Of a stretch of DNA of 64,000 nt, positions 42,491 to 53,104 are shown piece after piece. Within the stretch, counting starts at the first letter, position 1. Each line of letters opens with the position of its first letter. The position numbers and the translations under genes are program-made. The notes below the pieces were generated by a model. The model saw only the letters and a list, made by a program, of their open reading frames with translations, had not been told where the DNA came from and did not search any database. The stretch comes from Oncomelania hupensis (taxonomy: Eukaryota; Mollusca; Gastropoda; Littorinimorpha; Pomatiopsidae): the NCBI GenBank assembly GCA_036898135.1, contig CM072520.1, positions 1,869,843 to 1,933,842 of the forward strand. The letters run 5' to 3'.

Positions 42491-45400
42491 TTGGTTTGTT
42501 GTGTTCTTGAGGATCCAGTTGCTGACTTGATTGTAGGAAATATTCCAGGTTTGATTGTTCAGCAGACCCAAGATACCAAAGTTGCTGCTGCTGCTGATGT
42601 CCCTGTTGCTGCTGTCACTACTCGTGCTCAGGCTAGGAAGCAGGATCTCCCGCACAAACCTCTTGTCACTGTGTGCGATGACTTGAAGGTCACTCGTGTT
42701 GAACTTATTCAGTTGCAGAAAGGTGATGCTACTTTGCAAGGTTGTTTTAAGTTAGCTGTTTCAGGTGAAGAAAAGGTTGTTGGTTCTGCAACTTATACTT
42801 TCTATTTTAAAGATGATATTTTGTACAGAAGGTATCAGAAATCCAAGGATATTTTGCATCAGGTTGTTGTTCCTGAAAAACTTCGCACTTCAGTCATGAT
42901 TGCTGCGCCTGATCAACTTTTGGCAGGTCATTGTGGAGTTCGTAGAACTTTGACTAGGATTCTATCCCAATTCTTTTGGCCTGGTGTTTCTGCTGATGTG
43001 AGTGCTTATGTTCACACTTGTGACATTTGCCAGAAAACAATTTCAAAAGGAAAAGTTCCCCCTGTTCCTTTGGCAACTATGCCTCTTATCTCGACTCCAT
43101 TCGAGAGGGTCGCTATTGATCTAGTTGGGCCTTTGTCTCCTCCATCTGTTGAAGGTCACATATATATTCTGACTTTGATTGACTTAGCTACTAGGTTTCC
43201 CGAAGCTGTTCCTATGAAAGACATTTCTTCTGTTGCAGTTGCTGAGGCTTTGATGAGTATTTTTTCAAGGTTAGGTTTTCCCAAGGAAATTCTTTCAGAT
43301 CAAGGTTCTCAGTTCAACTCAGATTTGATGAAACAGTTTCATGCTTTGTGTGGTACTCAAGCCATACGTACTTCGCCCTACCACCCTCAAGCAAATGGTA
43401 CTGTTGAACGGTTTCATGGCACTTTGAAATCTATGCTTCGAAAGGTTGTTCATTCTCAACCTAAAGCTTGGCATCGCTATCTTCCTGCATTGCTCTTCGC
43501 ATGTAGAGAATTGCCGTCAGAAAGTACAGGTTTCAGTCCTTTTGAACTGATGTTCGGTCGCAAACCGAGAGGTCCCATTTCTCTCATTGCTGATTTCTGG
43601 ACCGAAGATCACAACTCTAGTGATACATCAGCGAAGCCATTGTACACTTACCTCTTTGACCTGAAGAATATTATTTCTGAAGTTTGTGAAATTGCTTCCC
43701 AAAACTCTGCAGATTCGTCTGTCAAGAACAAAAGGTACTTTGATCGTCGTGCAAAGGCACGAACTTTTTCTGTTCATGATGAGGTACTTGTTCTTCTCCC
43801 CACTGACTCTAACAAACTTCTTATGACATGGTCAGGTCCTTATTTTGTACAGGAATGTCTTCATCCAGATTATAGAATTCTTGTGAAGGGAAAGTCGAAG
43901 ATTTTCCATGCAAACATGCTCAAACGATATCTTCGTCGTGTTGATGCTGCTGTTGGTATTGTTGAGGATTATACACGGTTGTCAACAGGTGTTTTAGTTG
44001 ATTGGTCTTCCATTTCTACCTTTTTGCTTCCAGATGTCGAGGATGTTGGGCCTCAGTGTGTTGTTCCTCATGCTGACGTTTCAGATTGGCATACTGTCCC
44101 ATCAGTGGCTATTGGTGTTGTCCAAGATGATGATGATGTTGGTGGTCTTCCCACTATTCCTCTCATGTTGTCGTCTGTCAATGACGAGGACATTTCAAAG
44201 ATCGATTTCAACAATGATCTCTCTGATTCTGATGGTCAGTCCCTGTATTCAGTGTTTGCAGATTTTCCTACGGTGTTGACATCGAGACCCGGTGCATTCA
44301 ATGGAAATCTATTCCTTGACGTCAAACTTACGACTGATGTTCCAGTTCGTCGACGGGCTTATGATTTACCTTTCTCTTCCAAGCAGGTAGTCGTAAGAGA
44401 AATTCAAGCCATGCTTGATCTGGGTGTGATAGAGAAGTCAAAGTCTGCATATTCATCACCTGTTGTCTTGGTTCAAAAGAAAGATGGCGCTTGTAGATTT
44501 TGCATTGACTACAGAGCCCTCAACAAAATTACAGTTTTTGATGCGGAGCCTATTCCAGATGTGGACGAGTTGTTCACAAGGCTTGCGAACAGTACGTTTT
44601 TCACACGTATTGATCTTTCTAAGGGCTACTGGCAGATTATTGTCAGCCCGGTGGATCGTCACAAGACGGCGTTCGCAACGCACATTGGTCTCTACCAATG
44701 GATTAGAATGCCTTTTGGTTTGGTTTCTGCTCCTGCAGTGTTTGCCCGGATGATGAGGATGCTCGAACTTGATGAGGCCAATTCCATGAACTTCTTTGAC
44801 GATGTTTTGGTTCATAGTGCTACTTTCCAAGATCATTTGGTGCATGTTAGAGGAGTTTTGAACAAGCTGCTTCATTACAATTTGACGGCGAGACCGGCTA
44901 AGATCGCGTCTGGCTACAAAAGTCTGGAGTTTCTTGGACATGTGGTGGGAGAGGGGATGCTGCGTCCAGAAAAGAAAAAGATAGAAAAGATTTTGGCCAT
45001 CCCTACTCCGACTACCAGAAAGCAGGTCCGTTCCCTGTTAGGGCTGTTGAGTTTTTATAGAAGATATGTCCCTGCTTTCGCAACTATCACGGCTCCCATT
45101 ACCGATCTCACAAAGGAGACGAAAGCGCGCACAATTGCGTGGACTCCTGCTTGTGAGGAAGCGTTGGTTAAGATCAGACACATTTTTTCTTCTGCGCCTG
45201 TTCTTCAGTTACCTAGGCTGGACCAACCTTTCATTTTGCGCACGGATGCTAGTTCTACTGGCCTGGGTGCTGTGCTGCTTCAGGAGTTGGAGGAAACTCT
45301 TCACCCCGTGTCATTTGCGAGCAGAAAGTTGCTCGACAGAGAAACCCGATATAGCACGATAGAAAGGGAATGTTTGGCTATTGTTTGGGCTATTTCGAAA

Positions 45401-45613
45401 TTTTCAAAATTTCTCTGGGGGGTTGACTTCGTCCTTCAGACTGATCACAGACCGCTGACGTACTTGCATACAAGTCGCTTTAAGAATTCTCGCATCATGC
45501 GTTGGTCTTTGTCCTTACAAGAGTTCAGATTCACTCTTGAACCACTTCCAGGTATACAGAATGTGTTCGCGGATCTGTTGTCACGCGCTGATCGTGATCA
45601 ATCGGTTCCATAG
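42491..45613 (+). CDS. E3 Pol: protease end, integrase, reverse transcriptase, RNase H
   Basis: 1,040 codons open throughout. The frame enters from upstream protease (42399 on). Integrase spans residues 130-500: finger HCGVRRTLTRILSQFFWPGV with CDICQ, core blocks IDLVGPLS, LSDQGSQF, NGTVERFHG, and WSGPYFVQ. RT spans residues 610-830: EIQAMLDLGVIEKSKSAYSS, FCIDYRALNK, RIDLSKGYWQI and the catalytic box NFFDDVLVH. The polymerase box reads FFDD where the usual Ty3/gypsy form is YxDD or YIDD. RNase H spans residues 900-1035: RTDASSTGLGAVL, STIERECLAIVWA, QTDHRPLTYL, FADLLSR. Integrase before RT defines the Gmr1-like order. Confidence 0.9.
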   Translation: MVCCVLEDPVADLIVGNIPGLIVQQTQDTKVAAAADVPVAAVTTRAQARKQDLPHKPLVTVCDDLKVTRVELIQLQKGDATLQGCFKLAVSGEEKVVGSATYTFYFKDDILYRRYQKSKDILHQVVVPEKLRTSVMIAAPDQLLAGHCGVRRTLTRILSQFFWPGVSADVSAYVHTCDICQKTISKGKVPPVPLATMPLISTPFERVAIDLVGPLSPPSVEGHIYILTLIDLATRFPEAVPMKDISSVAVAEALMSIFSRLGFPKEILSDQGSQFNSDLMKQFHALCGTQAIRTSPYHPQANGTVERFHGTLKSMLRKVVHSQPKAWHRYLPALLFACRELPSESTGFSPFELMFGRKPRGPISLIADFWTEDHNSSDTSAKPLYTYLFDLKNIISEVCEIASQNSADSSVKNKRYFDRRAKARTFSVHDEVLVLLPTDSNKLLMTWSGPYFVQECLHPDYRILVKGKSKIFHANMLKRYLRRVDAAVGIVEDYTRLSTGVLVDWSSISTFLLPDVEDVGPQCVVPHADVSDWHTVPSVAIGVVQDDDDVGGLPTIPLMLSSVNDEDISKIDFNNDLSDSDGQSLYSVFADFPTVLTSRPGAFNGNLFLDVKLTTDVPVRRRAYDLPFSSKQVVVREIQAMLDLGVIEKSKSAYSSPVVLVQKKDGACRFCIDYRALNKITVFDAEPIPDVDELFTRLANSTFFTRIDLSKGYWQIIVSPVDRHKTAFATHIGLYQWIRMPFGLVSAPAVFARMMRMLELDEANSMNFFDDVLVHSATFQDHLVHVRGVLNKLLHYNLTARPAKIASGYKSLEFLGHVVGEGMLRPEKKKIEKILAIPTPTTRKQVRSLLGLLSFYRRYVPAFATITAPITDLTKETKARTIAWTPACEEALVKIRHIFSSAPVLQLPRLDQPFILRTDASSTGLGAVLLQELEETLHPVSFASRKLLDRETRYSTIERECLAIVWAISKFSKFLWGVDFVLQTDHRPLTYLHTSRFKNSRIMRWSLSLQEFRFTLEPLPGIQNVFADLLSRADRDQSVP

Positions 45614-45710
45614 ATCAAGGTTTCGTGGTCGTTGCTGTGTTTTGACATTATCCTCAGAACTTGTAAAAAATAACCTCGGTCGGTTCTTTTTTTCTTTGGG
45701 AGGGGGGTAG

Positions 45711-47279
45711 TGTAACGACCGCAGTTCGTACACATTTGTGTATGAAGACGTGATGACGTCACTGCGTAATTTTTCGAATAGTTTGTGAACTGTTGTTAGA
45801 TCAGAGACTATACATCAGCCTAAGCGAGAGGACGTTTTTGTGGGTGCTCTGGAAAGACCTGTTTCTTTAGGACTTTAGCTGTATAAGAATACAGGTATTT
45901 GTTTATTATTATTATTATTAGTGGTATTTATAATGAACTGCTAAGCTATTCTTACGAAAAAGGAAGAGTATTGCTTTTTGTAAATTAGTACGTTTAGGGT
46001 ACAGAAGAACCCATGTTTGAAAACAAAGTTCGTTAACTCGTGTCAATATTTATTTGATCATGTGTATACATGTATGTGTGACTCAGTTTGTAATTATGAT
46101 ACCATTTTTATATTCAGTCATATGTGAAGATATGGGCTGAAATAGGAACGTATTTCAGTTGTGTAATTTGAATATCTATTGATGAATGAATGGGTATAAC
46201 TATGTTATAAAATGAAGGTGAGCTGTGTTTGTAATATTTGTCTCATAGTCCATTGTGTGTAGCCTATGCAATGTGTGTAAAGTGGCTATACTACTATTGT
46301 CACAGGAATGCTGATAATAGTGATTGTAGTGATTGTGGTGGCGTGTAGAGACATTCTACAAAGGGAAATGATCCTTGCTCAGTGTGAGCTATAAAGACAT
46401 ACAGTCTCTTTAAGGATAAGAGCAAAAATTTACGATTGTGTACATGTTGTATACAGCGGGGCGGTTACGGAGCAAAGAACCCCTGATGTGCGGCGGATGG
46501 ATCTGGTCCCCATGACATCACTGGCCTGACCGGATGTGGACCCCATCTTTGCCTTGCCTCTCCTTCGGATACCATCACTGGTGCAGAATTGCAACAACGG
46601 TGCCGAAGTAAATCTCCGGATCGACGCCACGAAGACATCTGCAGCGTCTTCAGTGTGGGTGGCTGTGACTCCAGCGACGGCTAATAATTCCGCGCCTGGA
46701 GTGCTTGATCCGTGAAATAGGTTAGTAAACAGAAACTGTGAAGTATATGATCTCTGAGTCATCGAAGTGATGCTAATGCAAAAGAGTAGAGTCGAGTGAC
46801 GTCCCCAGAAAGGGACAACGACTTCTACTAGTGTTGAACTCTGAAAGAAACTGTGTACATTCATATCAGAAACTGCGTGAACTTACTGAGTAATCTGCGT
46901 GCACTCACCCAAGCGCCCGGGTGGAAGTATTACACTAATTATGGGCACTTAACTATCGTATGTGTGAATTTATTTATATGTTAGAAATAATTGTATGATT
47001 TAATGTATCTGTGAATTTAGTGTATGTGAAGATGATTTATTGTGTATGTTCATGATTGAGTGTGAAATAGCATAACAGAGGGCAAAGAGAAACAACTGTG
47101 TATTCTTTGTCTTTGTCTGCAAGCACGTGTGTGGCAGTGTATGAGTATAGTAAACAGAGATAGAACACACACCTTATACTGAGCGTCAGACAGCCACACT
47201 CACACACTCATTCATTACACCATAGGTAGTTATACATATATTTATTTAGATTATAATACACAAAAAACACTTCGTTACA
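45711..47279 (+). repeat. E3 3' LTR
   Basis: 1,569 bases, the partner of 31541-33110. It ends CGTTACA, followed by the TGCAT duplication and the resumed E2 Gag. Confidence 0.92.
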
Positions 47280-47585
47280 TGCATCACCCAGGCGATCTTG
47301 GTCTCCATAGAAGTCGGCGCCTGCTGACATTCCGCCAGTCGCGCCAAATCCCGTCACAAAAGGATCACTCACTGTGTCTCTGGCTTCAAACGTCGTCGAC
47401 CCGTCGTCTGCTGACCCACGACGCGATGACCTGACTGGTGATCTCTGGTGCTCGATCGCAGAAGGTAAGTCGGTGACTCCTGTATCAGCTGCTGTCGTCG
47501 CCCGCTCGTCCATCGTGACACCCATGCGAGAACGCGTACGACCCGCGATCGGAGACACTCCTTCAGCCTCCTCGATCGATGCCAT
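47280..47585 (-). pseudogene. E2 Gag N-terminal fragment beyond the E3 insertion
   Basis: Starts at ATG 47585 (MASIEEAEGVSPIAGRTRSR), is Ser/Thr/Arg-rich, and breaks off at the E3 LTR in GDQDRLGDA. The remainder of Gag is at 31540 and below. The open frame read beyond 47280 into the LTR is not E2 sequence. Confidence 0.7.
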
Positions 47586-47967
47586 CCTGCTTAAGGAAAG
47601 CAACAACAACCAACAACAACAAGTCAAAACCCTACGAACCTTACCTTACCTAGCCTAGCCTAAGATACTAACTACCTAACTAAGCTATCTTCCCTACCTA
47701 TCACCCACCTCCTCCCACTCAAACAGTGGAAACTGGCCCGCGAGGTAGCGAACCGGATGGAGAGTGCAATGGCGCCTTCCCCTCACGTGTGGTCGAACCC
47801 AGGCCGGCTGTGAGCCTCCGCTAAACAGCGACCTGACTCCCTCCAACCACCCGCTGGGGTGCACACTCTCACCGAATCACGCCTCACACACTCGGACACC
47901 ACAAGACAATTACAAGACAACTTCACGTCTGGGCACACACTCACACATACCCTGCATCTCCACCATA
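47586..47967 (-). other. E2 leader
   Basis: Untranslated region between the E2 5' LTR and Gag. It includes the primer-binding region at 47967-47950. Nothing else was seen. Confidence 0.6.
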
Positions 47968-49617
47968 TGTCACCGCCACGACTCCCTCCGGGCAAACGCC
48001 ACAAACAAACAACTTATTCACGCAGACGCGAAGTGATGATAACACAACAATTATATATACAACTTTCAAGCTATTTATTCATTCATACCACACACTCATA
48101 CACATACAACATTTACACAGGAAACGAAGAAATGGTAATGAAACAATCAATGGGTCAATGAAACGATGCGATGGTTTGTGGGGTGATCGGGGTCGCTAAT
48201 CGACCAACGTCCTAGTATCGAACGTGCACAGCCAAAGTCCGAGGCACGCGTTCACAAACAGACAGGGGGGGGGTTGAGTGTAGGAGAGGGACAACACAAA
48301 ACGGGCCCACCTGGCGAAATGCAGTCCCTGGTAAAGTCTCCTCAAAAGTATCCACCCCCTTCCGTTGACGTCCAAACGAAGGAGCGTTGCTACCCGCGGT
48401 CGCCACTGACGATGATGATGGCGCTGATAACAAAGACGGTAGACAAACGAATGGCGATGTTGATGATGATGTTCGGTCCACCTGACCAAGTGTCGTCGTC
48501 GTTGCTGCCTCACGTGTTCCAGCGACGAACTGGCGGATTGACGAACGTCGAGCTGCGAACTTCGAACTCGATCCTCGTACTCAAGCCTCGAATTCAATCC
48601 TCAACGACAATCCTCGACGAACCTGTAACATGCTTGTCGCATCGTAAATGTCATGTTCACTCGATTCTGTCCCCCTCCCTCCATCACACTTACCCCCCCC
48701 CCACTCTCACTACGCTACTCCACTAAACTTCTGACACTTGAGGGGTCCAACTGCAGTCTATTTCCCCCGTCCTTGACTCTCTCTCGCTTTCTACTGTTAT
48801 CGTCACTTGAAACGAAATCATGAATGCATGGAATGGACGACGCTGCAAATGAACACATGTAAACATCAACACATTATTCAAATCAAGCATCCGCAACGAC
48901 AACAACAGCAACCACTTCCATCCTACCTTCATCACACTCCACCCCCTTTCTTCTCCCTCATTCTCCCTCCTTCAGTCGCACTCTTCCTTTCTTCTGCCTC
49001 TCCTCAGTGCAACCTTTCTCATCCTTCCTTACTCCTACGTACCAGCTATCATACAACACCCCAAACAGCCGGCCCTTGGTTATTGGCACAGTGAGGAAAA
49101 ACCACCATCCACTCACCCAACGGTTCGCATTTAATTGCACCCCGTAGCCCTTCTCCACTGCCCTCCTACGAAAGTACATCCAATTAGGGTAATCCGGTAG
49201 TGCATAGTTCTCGTAGTAGACAATACCTCGATACTACCTACCACACTACCACAGACTTGCTTTCCTACAGCTACACTCCAACTGAGCGTATCACTTCAGA
49301 AATCGGCAATCTTTAAACTAGTATACTTCTCTGGACCAGATATTATTATTCGTTAATACCCGTCCCACCCTAATTCCAGAACACAGCAAAACCACAGAGC
49401 ACTAGACAAACACCGTCTACACTGTACTGCTGACAAACATGTTCTGACCATAGTGAGCAAATTCCTAAACTGGCTTAACCGGCGTACGCTGTTTACCACG
49501 CTTTTCACGCTCCCGAGACAACAATAATCACGCATACAGCAACACGCAGTACCACCCCCGCCCTTATACTCTTCACACACAGACTACATGGCTTTCTTCA
49601 CAGGCTGCCCTGTGACA
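47968..49617 (-). repeat. E2 5' LTR
   Basis: 1,650 bases, TGTCACCGCC..CTGTGACA in + orientation, followed by the ATGCC duplication. Confidence 0.9.
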
Positions 49618-49744
49618 ATGCCAGACTTGCTTTGGATCGTGGAGACCTTGGGCTGTTTAACACTTGTCAGCCGCTTCAAGTCTGGTAAGGCTTCTTGCTG
49701 TTATTCTTGTTCAGACTGTTTATTTATTTATTATTATTTATTAC

Positions 49745-50245
49745 AGGCCTTTTTATATAGCGCTTACCTATTAATCTAGCTCTAAGCGCTTAACAATTTA
49801 CTTAAAAAAAAAAAAAAAAAAAAAAAACTTTAAAGAACTATAACTGCGACTAAAATCAATCAGATAATGATATAAAAAGTAAGTTAAGACACATATATAA
49901 TTAATTTGACTAACACAGTAGTACACACGCGTGCGCACATACACTCACACAGCACGCATACAACACAAGTCTAACTATAATATGTGAATTAACAAAGTCC
50001 AATTATTATATAGCGCTTTATTAATCTAGCTATAAGCAATAAGCGCTTAACAATTTACTTTTAAAACCTTTAAAGAACTATAACTGCGACTAAAATCAAT
50101 CAGATAATGACATAAAAAGTAAGTTAAGACACAAATATAATTAATTTGACTAACATAGTAGTACACAGGCGTGCGCACATACACTCACACAGCACGCATA
50201 CAACACAAGTTTAACTATAATACGTGAATTAACAAAGTCCAGTTA
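49745..50245 (-). repeat. Tandem duplication of about 245 bp in the L2/CR1-like 3' region
   Basis: Two direct copies, about 49755-50000 and 50008-50245, share AGCGCTTAACAATTTACTT, CTATAACTGCGACTAAAATC and the CACAGCACGCATACAACAC block. The first carries an A24-type homopolymer at 49804. Confidence 0.75.
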
Positions 50246-50391
50246 ACAAGTTTAAACAAGAATAATAAAACGATTGGCTGTACATGATCGCTTTCCGCTT
50301 TCTGTCAGAAAGATAATGAACACAATTTATAAATGTCACATAGACAGTTAGGATACAACACCCGGGCCGAGAACGAGGCAAGGCGAGAACG

Positions 50392-51993
50392 TCACAGGTC
50401 ATAAGCACACTTGAACAGGTGAGTTTTCAGGGACCTCTTGAAGGTGGGGGAGGTTTCACAATGACGGATGTGGGAGGGGAGCTGGTTCCAAAATGTAGGC
50501 GCGTGGAAGGAGAAAGAGCGGTCACCGAAGGTTTTGGTTCTAGTGCGTGGGATGGAGAGGATTCTTCTGTCAAAGGAGGAGCGTAAACGTCTGGAGGGAG
50601 TGTATGGAAGCAAGAGTTCAGAGAGATAGACAGGGAAGTGAGGGTCAGTGAACGAGTTGAAGCAGAGGTTGGCAGTCTTGTGCTTGATGCGGAAGGATAT
50701 TGGGAGCCAGTGGAGTTTTAGCATGAGTGGTTGTATGTGATCACGCTTTTTTGCTTTGAAAATGAGTCTGCACGCTGAGTTCTGTACCTTCTGAAGTTTG
50801 TCTGTGAGGTGCTGAGGGATACCTGCTAGAAGAGTGTTGCAATAGTCAAGTTTTGAAAGAATGAGTGAACAGACAAGAGTTTTGGTGGCGTCAAAGGAGA
50901 GGAGGTGTCTGATGGTACTGATGTTTCTAAGTTCAATGTATGCAGATCTGCAAATATTCGTGACGTGTTTGTCCATGGAGAGGGTGTCTGTGAAGGTGAC
51001 TCCTAGGTTTCTGGCCGAGGTGGAGAGTGTGATGTCAGAGTTGCCGATAGGGATAACAGAAGGAGCAGATGGAGGAAGAGGTTTGTTTTGGGGGTGGATG
51101 AGAAGGATTTCAGTTTTGTCATCATTCAGTTTAAGTTTGTTGCACGTCATCCAACGCCTGACGTCGTCAACACAATCCCGCACACGAAGGGCGGTGGCTT
51201 CGAGCTGATCAGGGAGACAAGAGTCACAGATTTGAGTGTCGTCAGCAAATGACTGACTGGAAACTGAGTGGTGGCTGATGAGAGATGATAGAGGTTTGGT
51301 GTAAAGGATGAAGAGAACCGGTCCGAGGACCGATCCTTGTGGAACCCCAAGAGAAAGAGCTGAAGGTCTAGAACAGCGTTTGGAAGTAGAGACTGTTTGA
51401 GTTCTGTCAGACAGATAAGACTGAAACCAGTTAAGAGCTGAGCCTGAAATACCGAAAGAAAGGTGAAGACGATCCAGGAGAATTTGATGGTCAATGGTGT
51501 CGAAAGCAGCTGAAAGATCAAGGAGAGTGAGAAGGGAGAGTTTGCCACCATCCATCGCGCGCAGGAGATCGCTCATGACTCGGACAAGCGCAGTTTCGGT
51601 GCTGTGACCTGGACGGTAGGCAGACTGAGTAGAGGGAAAGAGGTTGTAATAATGAAGATAGTCAGAAAGCTGAGAAAGAACTATTTTTTCTGTGATTTTG
51701 GAGAGGAAAGAGAGGTTACTGACGGGGCGATAGTTTTTGAGCGTGTTAGGGTCGAGGGAGGGTTTCTTGAGGAGTGGGAGGACTATTGACTGTTTGAAGA
51801 TGGAAGGGAAAGTGCCAGAGAGGAGGGAAGAGTTGACAATGAAGGTGAGTGCAGGAAGGAGGACGTCAAGGCATTCCACAAGCAGTGGGACGGGGATGGG
51901 GTCAAGGGCGCACGACTTGGGAGCTGACCTGGTGATGACGCGCCAAACCTCATCCTCGGTCACAGGCCTGAATCCACTAAAGGACGCCGTCAC
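50392..51993 (-). CDS. L2/CR1-like LINE reverse transcriptase
   Basis: 533 codons open to a natural stop. RT blocks in order: PLLKKPSLDPNTLKNYRPVS (motif 1-2), LTLLDLSAAFDTIDHQILL (motif A), GVPQGSVLGPVLFILYT (motif B), SFADDTQI (catalytic FADD, motif C), LKLNDDKTEILL and ARNLGVTFTDTLSM. The tail has HWLPISFRIKHKTANLCF and the C-terminal RRLRSSFDRRILSIPRTRTK. The layout and words match the L2/CR1/Jockey supergroup. The endonuclease is missing, so the copy is 5'-truncated, but the RT looks free of lesions, which suggests a recent insertion. It lies antisense in the receptor intron. Confidence 0.88.
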   Translation of the reverse strand: MTASFSGFRPVTEDEVWRVITRSAPKSCALDPIPVPLLVECLDVLLPALTFIVNSSLLSGTFPSIFKQSIVLPLLKKPSLDPNTLKNYRPVSNLSFLSKITEKIVLSQLSDYLHYYNLFPSTQSAYRPGHSTETALVRVMSDLLRAMDGGKLSLLTLLDLSAAFDTIDHQILLDRLHLSFGISGSALNWFQSYLSDRTQTVSTSKRCSRPSALSLGVPQGSVLGPVLFILYTKPLSSLISHHSVSSQSFADDTQICDSCLPDQLEATALRVRDCVDDVRRWMTCNKLKLNDDKTEILLIHPQNKPLPPSAPSVIPIGNSDITLSTSARNLGVTFTDTLSMDKHVTNICRSAYIELRNISTIRHLLSFDATKTLVCSLILSKLDYCNTLLAGIPQHLTDKLQKVQNSACRLIFKAKKRDHIQPLMLKLHWLPISFRIKHKTANLCFNSFTDPHFPVYLSELLLPYTPSRRLRSSFDRRILSIPRTRTKTFGDRSFSFHAPTFWNQLPSHIRHCETSPTFKRSLKTHLFKCAYDL

Positions 51994-52754
51994 TGTCCTC
52001 TATTTCCTGGCATTGCTCCTATCCAGTTCTCCTTTGTCGTGCGTATGCCTTTTCGGATGTCATTGTTGATTTTTCGGTTGGCATCAGATCACTGTGAAAT
52101 ATTCTTCTCTTTTTCAACCTCTTCGTTTATCACACAGGTCAAACAGTTCAGATGTAATCCACGGTTTCTTCTTTGGCGGTGCTTACCCAGGATCTCAGTG
52201 CCGTCATCTGTGACAGCTGAGTTGAAGATGGTGGTCATGGTGTTGACATCCACTTCACCATCTCCCAAAATGAGCAGTGGTGCAAATTTCTCTCGAATTG
52301 TGGCTTAGACTTTTTCTGCCACCTCCGGGTCTTGCAGTTTGTCCAGGTCGAACTTCAGTCTGATCCATTTTTACTGTGTTTACTCTCTTCAAGTGGAGCC
52401 GGAAGAACAGCATCACGAGATCGTGGTCCGTTCCGATGTCTGCTCCAAGTACGTGTTCTGCCAGTGTTGATGCTTGACCTGAGATAGACCTGGATGATGG
52501 TGATGTTAAAAGGGGCTGCTCTCAGAAGAATGATGAGTCTACTGGGCGACAAGCCATGACAGTGGCTGGAATGTTTTTGTGGACCAAGAATCCAACGCCG
52601 TGTTCGTGCCTGTCATCTCTCCCGCTGAAATAAAGCTTGCGGCCTTTGTCGGTCATTGTATCGCCTAGGTCTTTCCAACGCAGTTCGCTGATACTTAAAA
52701 ACGTTTCATTGATAAAAGTAATAATACTGATTAAAATACTGATGATAATAATAA

Positions 52755-52848
52755 TAATAAAAAGAAGAAGAAGAAGAAGAAGAAGAAGAAGAAGAAGAAG
52801 AAGAAGAAGAAGAAGAAGAAGAAGAAGAAGAAGAAGAAGAAGAAGATG
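52755..52848 (+). repeat. (AAG)n microsatellite
   Basis: About 85 bases of pure AAG after a short (AAT)n, ending in (GAT)n. It sits at the 5' edge of the LINE fragment, as at 6095-6210. Confidence 0.9.
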
Positions 52849-52859
52849 ATGATGATGAT

Positions 52860-53104
52860 GAAGAAAAACAAGAGAAAGAAGAACAATCGTCCAAAATCAC
52901 AAAATGTGAAGACACGTGAAAAGAAAAAAAATCAACTGTTATAATTAGCAAAGCAAACTGTTGGTTAGACTACTGTGGACTAATTCAGAAATTATTCATT
53001 TGAGTAAGCATCTCTAAAACCCCAAGGGTTATGATTGTTATGGTTTGAATCAGTGAGAGATGTTCGTTAACTTGGTAAATTTAGTGTTGTTTATATTTAC
53101 AAGT
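52860..53104. other. Intron sequence, nothing recognised
   Basis: AT-rich DNA before the 30-bp minisatellite. No element or exon was seen. Confidence 0.4.

Larger units (their letters stand above)
31541..47279 (+). mobile_element. LTR retrotransposon E3 (Gmr1-like) nested in E2, itself hosting E4
   Basis: LTRs at 31541-33110 and 45711-47279 are almost identical, with TGTAACG..CGTTACA ends and the TGCAT duplication in E2 Gag. The primer-binding region is TTTGGTGACCCTAGAC at 33111 and the polypurine tract TTTGGGAGGGGGGTAG ends at 45710. Coding order is Gag, two zinc knuckles, protease, integrase, RT, RNase H: integrase precedes RT, the Gmr1-type order. It is inactivated by a Gag frameshift near 35280 and by E4 inserted in the protease. 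Confidence 0.92.
27281..49617 (-). mobile_element. LTR retrotransposon E2 (Gmr1-like), split by nested E3
   Basis: LTRs at 27281-28986 and 47968-49617 have TG..CA ends and an exact ATGCC duplication outside. Internal sequence is 47967-47280 (leader and Gag start), then the E3 insertion, then 31540-28987 (rest of Gag, protease, partial integrase, RT stub, RNase H tail). The polypurine tract GGGAGGGGGGTG precedes the 3' LTR at about 28998-28987, and the primer-binding region next to the 5' LTR reads TATGGTGGAGATGCAGGG. Integrase core and most of RT are deleted. Confidence 0.9.
49720..51996 (-). mobile_element. L2/CR1-like LINE, 5'-truncated
   Basis: Minus-strand element: RT coding region 51993-50392, then a 3' untranslated region of about 650 bases ending in an ATTT-rich tail at 49720-49745. 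It contains the TATAGCGCTT word common at such ends. A possible short target duplication ACTGT flanks it. It inserted into an older RTE-like LINE. Confidence 0.8.
49618..52690 (-). mobile_element. RTE-like LINE fragment split by an L2/CR1-like LINE
   Basis: 49618-49719 and 51997-52690 are two pieces of one minus-strand copy of the family at 200-1055 and 26395-27115 (endonuclease end and linker). They join at CTGTT / CTCTATTTCCTGGCATT when the intervening 2.3 kb is ignored. The left piece repeats, nearly word for word, the sequence at 26939-27045. Confidence 0.7.
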
